Assembly: GCA_964462125.1 (NCBI GenBank)
Contig: CAYWXT010000231.1
Coordinates: forward strand, 1-9,023
DNA length: 9,023 bases
Reading direction: 5' to 3'
DNA from: JAWLFY01 sp964462125
GTDB taxonomy: Bacteria > Planctomycetota > Planctomycetia > Pirellulales > Pirellulaceae
The notes below the pieces were generated by a model. The model worked only from the letters and a program-made list of their open reading frames with translations, was not told the DNA's origin and made no database searches. Every line of letters starts with the position of its first letter. Position 1 is the stretch's first letter. Of this stretch, positions 6,427-9,023 are shown piece by piece. The translations under genes and the position numbers were made by a program.

Positions 6427-8903
6427 GCCGCGATCGCCCTCGGCGCCGGAGCGGCCGTGGCCCCCGAACGATAAAAGCGATTCCCAAGTACCTGTTCCAG
6501 CAAGAACACCACAAGGGCCAACAGCATCGCCGGTGACTGGAGTGAAACGTGGGCCGAACCGCCGGCCTCGGCCAACTCCACCTCCTCAGCGGTTATCGCC
6601 AAGCTGTACTGATCGGGACCAAACCAGAGGTCCAATTGAGCCGGGTCGATTCGGCTTAACGACGTCGCCGAGACGGGAAGATTGGCCGAAAACCCGCCGC
6701 GGACGCGGCGGCCGCGAATCCAATAGGTCCCGGCTCGCGAGATGTCGCGGACCAATAACTGCGACGGATCCTCCTCATCGACATTCAACGGAATCGGCAT
6801 GCGGTCACCCGGCGGGAACAGCTGTACGCGGCCCGATGCCGCGGTCTGTTCGGCCGGCGGTTCATCCGCCTCCGTCCCCTCGCCCTCCGTCCCCTCGGCA
6901 CGCTCTCCCGCCTGGTCGAGACGAACGAGGTGGGGCTGTCCCACTGGTGTGTCGGTTTCGATCTCTCCGCGTCCAGTTAGCTGTTCGGCGAATTGCCGGA
7001 CCAGAACAAACGCCGGCCACGGTTCACTGGCGGAAAAGAATTCGTTCCATGCCCGCGTCGACTCGGCCAGGGCCGGAAGTGGTGTCGCCAGAAGCAACGT
7101 CTTTCCCTCGCCGACCGTTCGCTGCATGATCGCCGGATGCTCGGTGCCTGCGAATCGGGCCAGCACCTGGTCACTCTCGCTCGGCGCCAGCTGCCAATAC
7201 TGGAAGACCCGATAGTCGCTCCACCGCGCCGGGTCGGCGTGCTCGGCAAAGGGAGCCAGCAGCGGATCGTCCGGGCGGAGGATTTCCAGAAACGATCCCG
7301 GATCGAGCGGCCGCCAGCGACGGATCGGTTCGGGGATCAGCCCGGTGTCGTCGTTTTCTCCCCCCGAGAACGATTCTTGATCGTCCCACGACGGGCCAAG
7401 ACAGACCATCAACCGCCCCCCGCTGCGCACGAAGGCTTCCAATGTCCGATCCCGCAGCGCCGAGGCGGGGGGATCGAGGAGCATCACACCTTCGAAATCA
7501 TCAAAGCTTACCGCGGGAAGATCCGCGTAGCCGATCCGCTCGACCGCGAATTCGGCTTGAGGGTCCCCCGCCTCAAACGGGGCCGTGATCGCGGCCGCGA
7601 AGTTTTCGGCATCGGCCGCCCGGTCACCGACAATCAACAAAGGCGAAGAGGGGAGTACCTGCAGCGTAAAATGCCGGGCGTCGTCCAGAGCCAACGCGTC
7701 CTCCCCAGCCAACCGCAATACCGCGTGATGGCGGCCGATGTCGAGCGGGGGCACCGTCAGCAGAACCTCCCCCGCGGCGCCGGGGCGGACGCGGAGGTTG
7801 GTCCGGTCGACCTGACGAATCGCCGGCCGCTCGACTTGACCGTTGCGGACCACCGGCAGAGTCGGATCGGACGCGTACAGCTGCAACTCCGCCGTCACAG
7901 AAATTTCCTCGGCGCTCTGATCGGCGGCGTTTGGCGAGGTGACGTCAACGTCGGCAACCACCGAGGTCGCCACGCCGCGGGGTGGCGTGGCGTCGCTGAC
8001 GCGGGGCCGCGACAGCGAACGATTGCGACCGGTGAACTCGCCCAGGTCAAACAGGGTGACCGCAACCGGCGGATCGGCGGCAACCGTCGCAGAGACATCG
8101 ACCACCCGCGCCTCGTCCCGCCAAGTCGCCTCCGCCAGGTCACTGACCACCAACACCTGGCGGTTCTCCAACTCGCTGGTCCGCACCAGCCGGATGGCGG
8201 CATCGATCCGCGAGGCGATCGGCGTGGTGACCTGCAGCGGCCGCAATGTTTCCACCTTGGAGAGCGCTCCGGCGACATCGAGCGAGAAGGCGGCGGGGAC
8301 CGACGACCGATCGAGAACCGCGATCCGGCTGGACCTCGGAACCCGCCGGATCATCGAGGCCGCCAATTCCTGAATCCGCGCGATCCGATCGTCATCGGTC
8401 GATGACCAGTCGCTCGAAGGCGAATTGTCCAGCACGATCGCCAACGCAACCGGGGCCGCCGTGTCGACCGATGGAGTCGGTCCCGCCGCGACCGTGTAGC
8501 CACCCCAGCCGACCGCCGTGATCAGTGCCGCAATTGCCGCTGCCAGTAAACCGACCGCGGTCGGAGTTCGCCCATGACGTGCCGCCGAGATCGATGCCAT
8601 TGCCAACAAGCCGATGCCCAACAGCGCCACCAAGCCGACCGATAGCCAGGTGACCGAAACATCGCGATGGATCACCGGATGGGCCAGCGCCAGTGCCAAC
8701 GCCAGCAGCGCGGCGATCCGCAGGGCCAGCAGCCACCAACGCCGGATTCGGAGCCGGCTGCGAGTCGTCTCGTGGCGCTGTACCAGAAACCGCACGGCGG
8801 GAAAGATCACCCGTCGAGGCTCGCGCCGCGAGAGCAGGTGCAGCACCACCGGCACCGCCGCCGCCGCCATGCTGAACAGCAGGGTTGCGTTGAGAAACGT
8901 CAC
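6423..8903 (-). CDS. BatA-like membrane protein with vWA domain (aerotolerance regulator N-terminal family)
   Basis: 826 residues. The N-terminus (MTFLNATLLFSMAAAAVPVV, then HLLSRREPRRVIFPAVRFL) is the BatA / aerotolerance-regulator N-terminal domain: membrane segments at about 5-24 and 58-76 with a basic cytoplasmic loop. Two more hydrophobic segments (about 86-106 and 113-140) are inserted before the vWA domain (about 150-290). That domain keeps MIDAS residues DNSPS (D159, S161, S163), T227 and D255. Beta domains follow (about 310-420), then an amidotransferase-like fold (about 420-640) with a lone cysteine C501 in VCLG, an acidic EGTEG repeat linker (669-681), a last beta domain and a C-terminal membrane segment (790-806). 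The start is GTG at 8903: it gives the family N-terminus, and it overlaps the upstream gene's TGA (GTGA). Its stop overlaps the next start. Bat proteins act with MoxR ATPases in envelope processes; the molecular job is not established. Confidence 0.93.
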   Translation of the reverse strand: MTFLNATLLFSMAAAAVPVVLHLLSRREPRRVIFPAVRFLVQRHETTRSRLRIRRWWLLALRIAALLALALALAHPVIHRDVSVTWLSVGLVALLGIGLLAMASISAARHGRTPTAVGLLAAAIAALITAVGWGGYTVAAGPTPSVDTAAPVALAIVLDNSPSSDWSSTDDDRIARIQELAASMIRRVPRSSRIAVLDRSSVPAAFSLDVAGALSKVETLRPLQVTTPIASRIDAAIRLVRTSELENRQVLVVSDLAEATWRDEARVVDVSATVAADPPVAVTLFDLGEFTGRNRSLSRPRVSDATPPRGVATSVVADVDVTSPNAADQSAEEISVTAELQLYASDPTLPVVRNGQVERPAIRQVDRTNLRVRPGAAGEVLLTVPPLDIGRHHAVLRLAGEDALALDDARHFTLQVLPSSPLLIVGDRAADAENFAAAITAPFEAGDPQAEFAVERIGYADLPAVSFDDFEGVMLLDPPASALRDRTLEAFVRSGGRLMVCLGPSWDDQESFSGGENDDTGLIPEPIRRWRPLDPGSFLEILRPDDPLLAPFAEHADPARWSDYRVFQYWQLAPSESDQVLARFAGTEHPAIMQRTVGEGKTLLLATPLPALAESTRAWNEFFSASEPWPAFVLVRQFAEQLTGRGEIETDTPVGQPHLVRLDQAGERAEGTEGEGTEADEPPAEQTAASGRVQLFPPGDRMPIPLNVDEEDPSQLLVRDISRAGTYWIRGRRVRGGFSANLPVSATSLSRIDPAQLDLWFGPDQYSLAITAEEVELAEAGGSAHVSLQSPAMLLALVVFLLEQVLGNRFYRSGATAAPAPRAIAA
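6869..6898 (-). repeat. Two tandem 15-bp repeats encoding EGTEG units
   Basis: CCTCCGTCCCCTCG occurs at 6869-6882 and again at 6884-6897 on the plus strand, a 15-bp period with one spacer base. It lies inside the BatA-like gene and, read on the minus strand, encodes the acidic linker EGTEG-EGTEA near residue 672. The unit length is a multiple of three, so copy-number change keeps the frame. Confidence 0.9.
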
Positions 8904-9023
8904 GGCGCCGGCTTGTCTGTCGTGAGCAGGGGGACGAAATCCATCTCAGGGTTTCCGGAAAGTCCGTTTTGGGAATTCGAGTCACGGCGAAGCACCGAAT
9001 ATCGCTGATTATAGGTCCCTGAG
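8900..9023 (-). CDS. 3' end of an upstream gene in the vWA operon (partial)
   Basis: On the minus strand a frame without any stop runs from the right edge (first full codon 9022-9020) for 40 codons to a TGA at 8902-8900. It ends in the residues GNPEMDFVPLLTTDKPAP. The TGA shares three bases with the GTG start of the BatA-like gene (GTGA), the same coupling seen at the next junction, which is the main reason to call it real. It contains no start near the edge, so the gene begins outside the window. In related clusters the gene before BatA is usually a DUF58 protein following a MoxR ATPase; the DFVPLLTTDKP ending is loosely compatible with a DUF58 C-terminus, but 40 residues are not diagnostic. 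Confidence 0.6.
   Translation of the reverse strand, partial: SGTYNQRYSVLRRDSNSQNGLSGNPEMDFVPLLTTDKPAP

Noticed and set aside
6993..8405. Plus-strand open frame of 470 codons within the BatA-like gene
   Set aside because: It is antisense to a gene with clear BatA and vWA motifs. The product is Arg/Gly/Gln-rich, has no domain and no ribosome-binding site.

Overview
The window looks like a high-GC bacterial chromosome segment (roughly 60% by eye), most probably from a planctomycete of the Pirellulales / Rhodopirellula type. I infer this from three things: a eukaryotic-type glutamine synthetase (GSII), a coupled pair of large membrane-anchored BatA/von Willebrand A proteins of a kind abundant in that phylum, and two genes with no recognisable family. 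No rRNA, tRNA, transposase, phage gene or CRISPR array is visible.

Layout. The left part holds glnII (GSII) on the minus strand, with a strong Shine-Dalgarno sequence and a textbook intrinsic terminator at 87-129. A divergent intergenic region of about 550 bp follows. It contains a 10-C homopolymer and three tandem 16-bp repeats that run up to the start codon of hisH. hisH, the glutaminase subunit of imidazole glycerol phosphate synthase, begins a plus-strand pair: its stop codon overlaps by 4 bp (ATGA) the start of an unrecognised 194-residue protein. After about 200 bp comes a plus-strand gene for an unrecognised exported protein with a Tat-like signal. A short convergent gap with a REP-like palindrome separates it from the minus-strand group.

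The right half is a minus-strand operon read from the right edge leftwards. It starts with the last 40 codons of a gene that enters from outside the window, followed by a BatA-like membrane vWA protein (826 aa, GTG start) and a second membrane vWA protein with a glutamine-amidotransferase-like domain (754 aa). All junctions are 4-bp stop/start overlaps (GTGA, then ATGA), which suggests translational coupling and fixed stoichiometry. In related clusters the upstream genes are usually a MoxR-type AAA+ ATPase and a DUF58 protein, but neither can be confirmed here.

Functionally, glnII makes glutamine and hisH consumes it, so the left half is amino-acid metabolism. The right half is probably an envelope-associated, MoxR/Bat-like assembly module. 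The least explained elements are the repeat-built, SD-less hisH leader, the protein coupled to hisH, the exported protein, and the pairing of two intact-MIDAS vWA proteins of which only one carries a cysteine in its amidotransferase-like region. I do not see a clearly new defence or mobile system.
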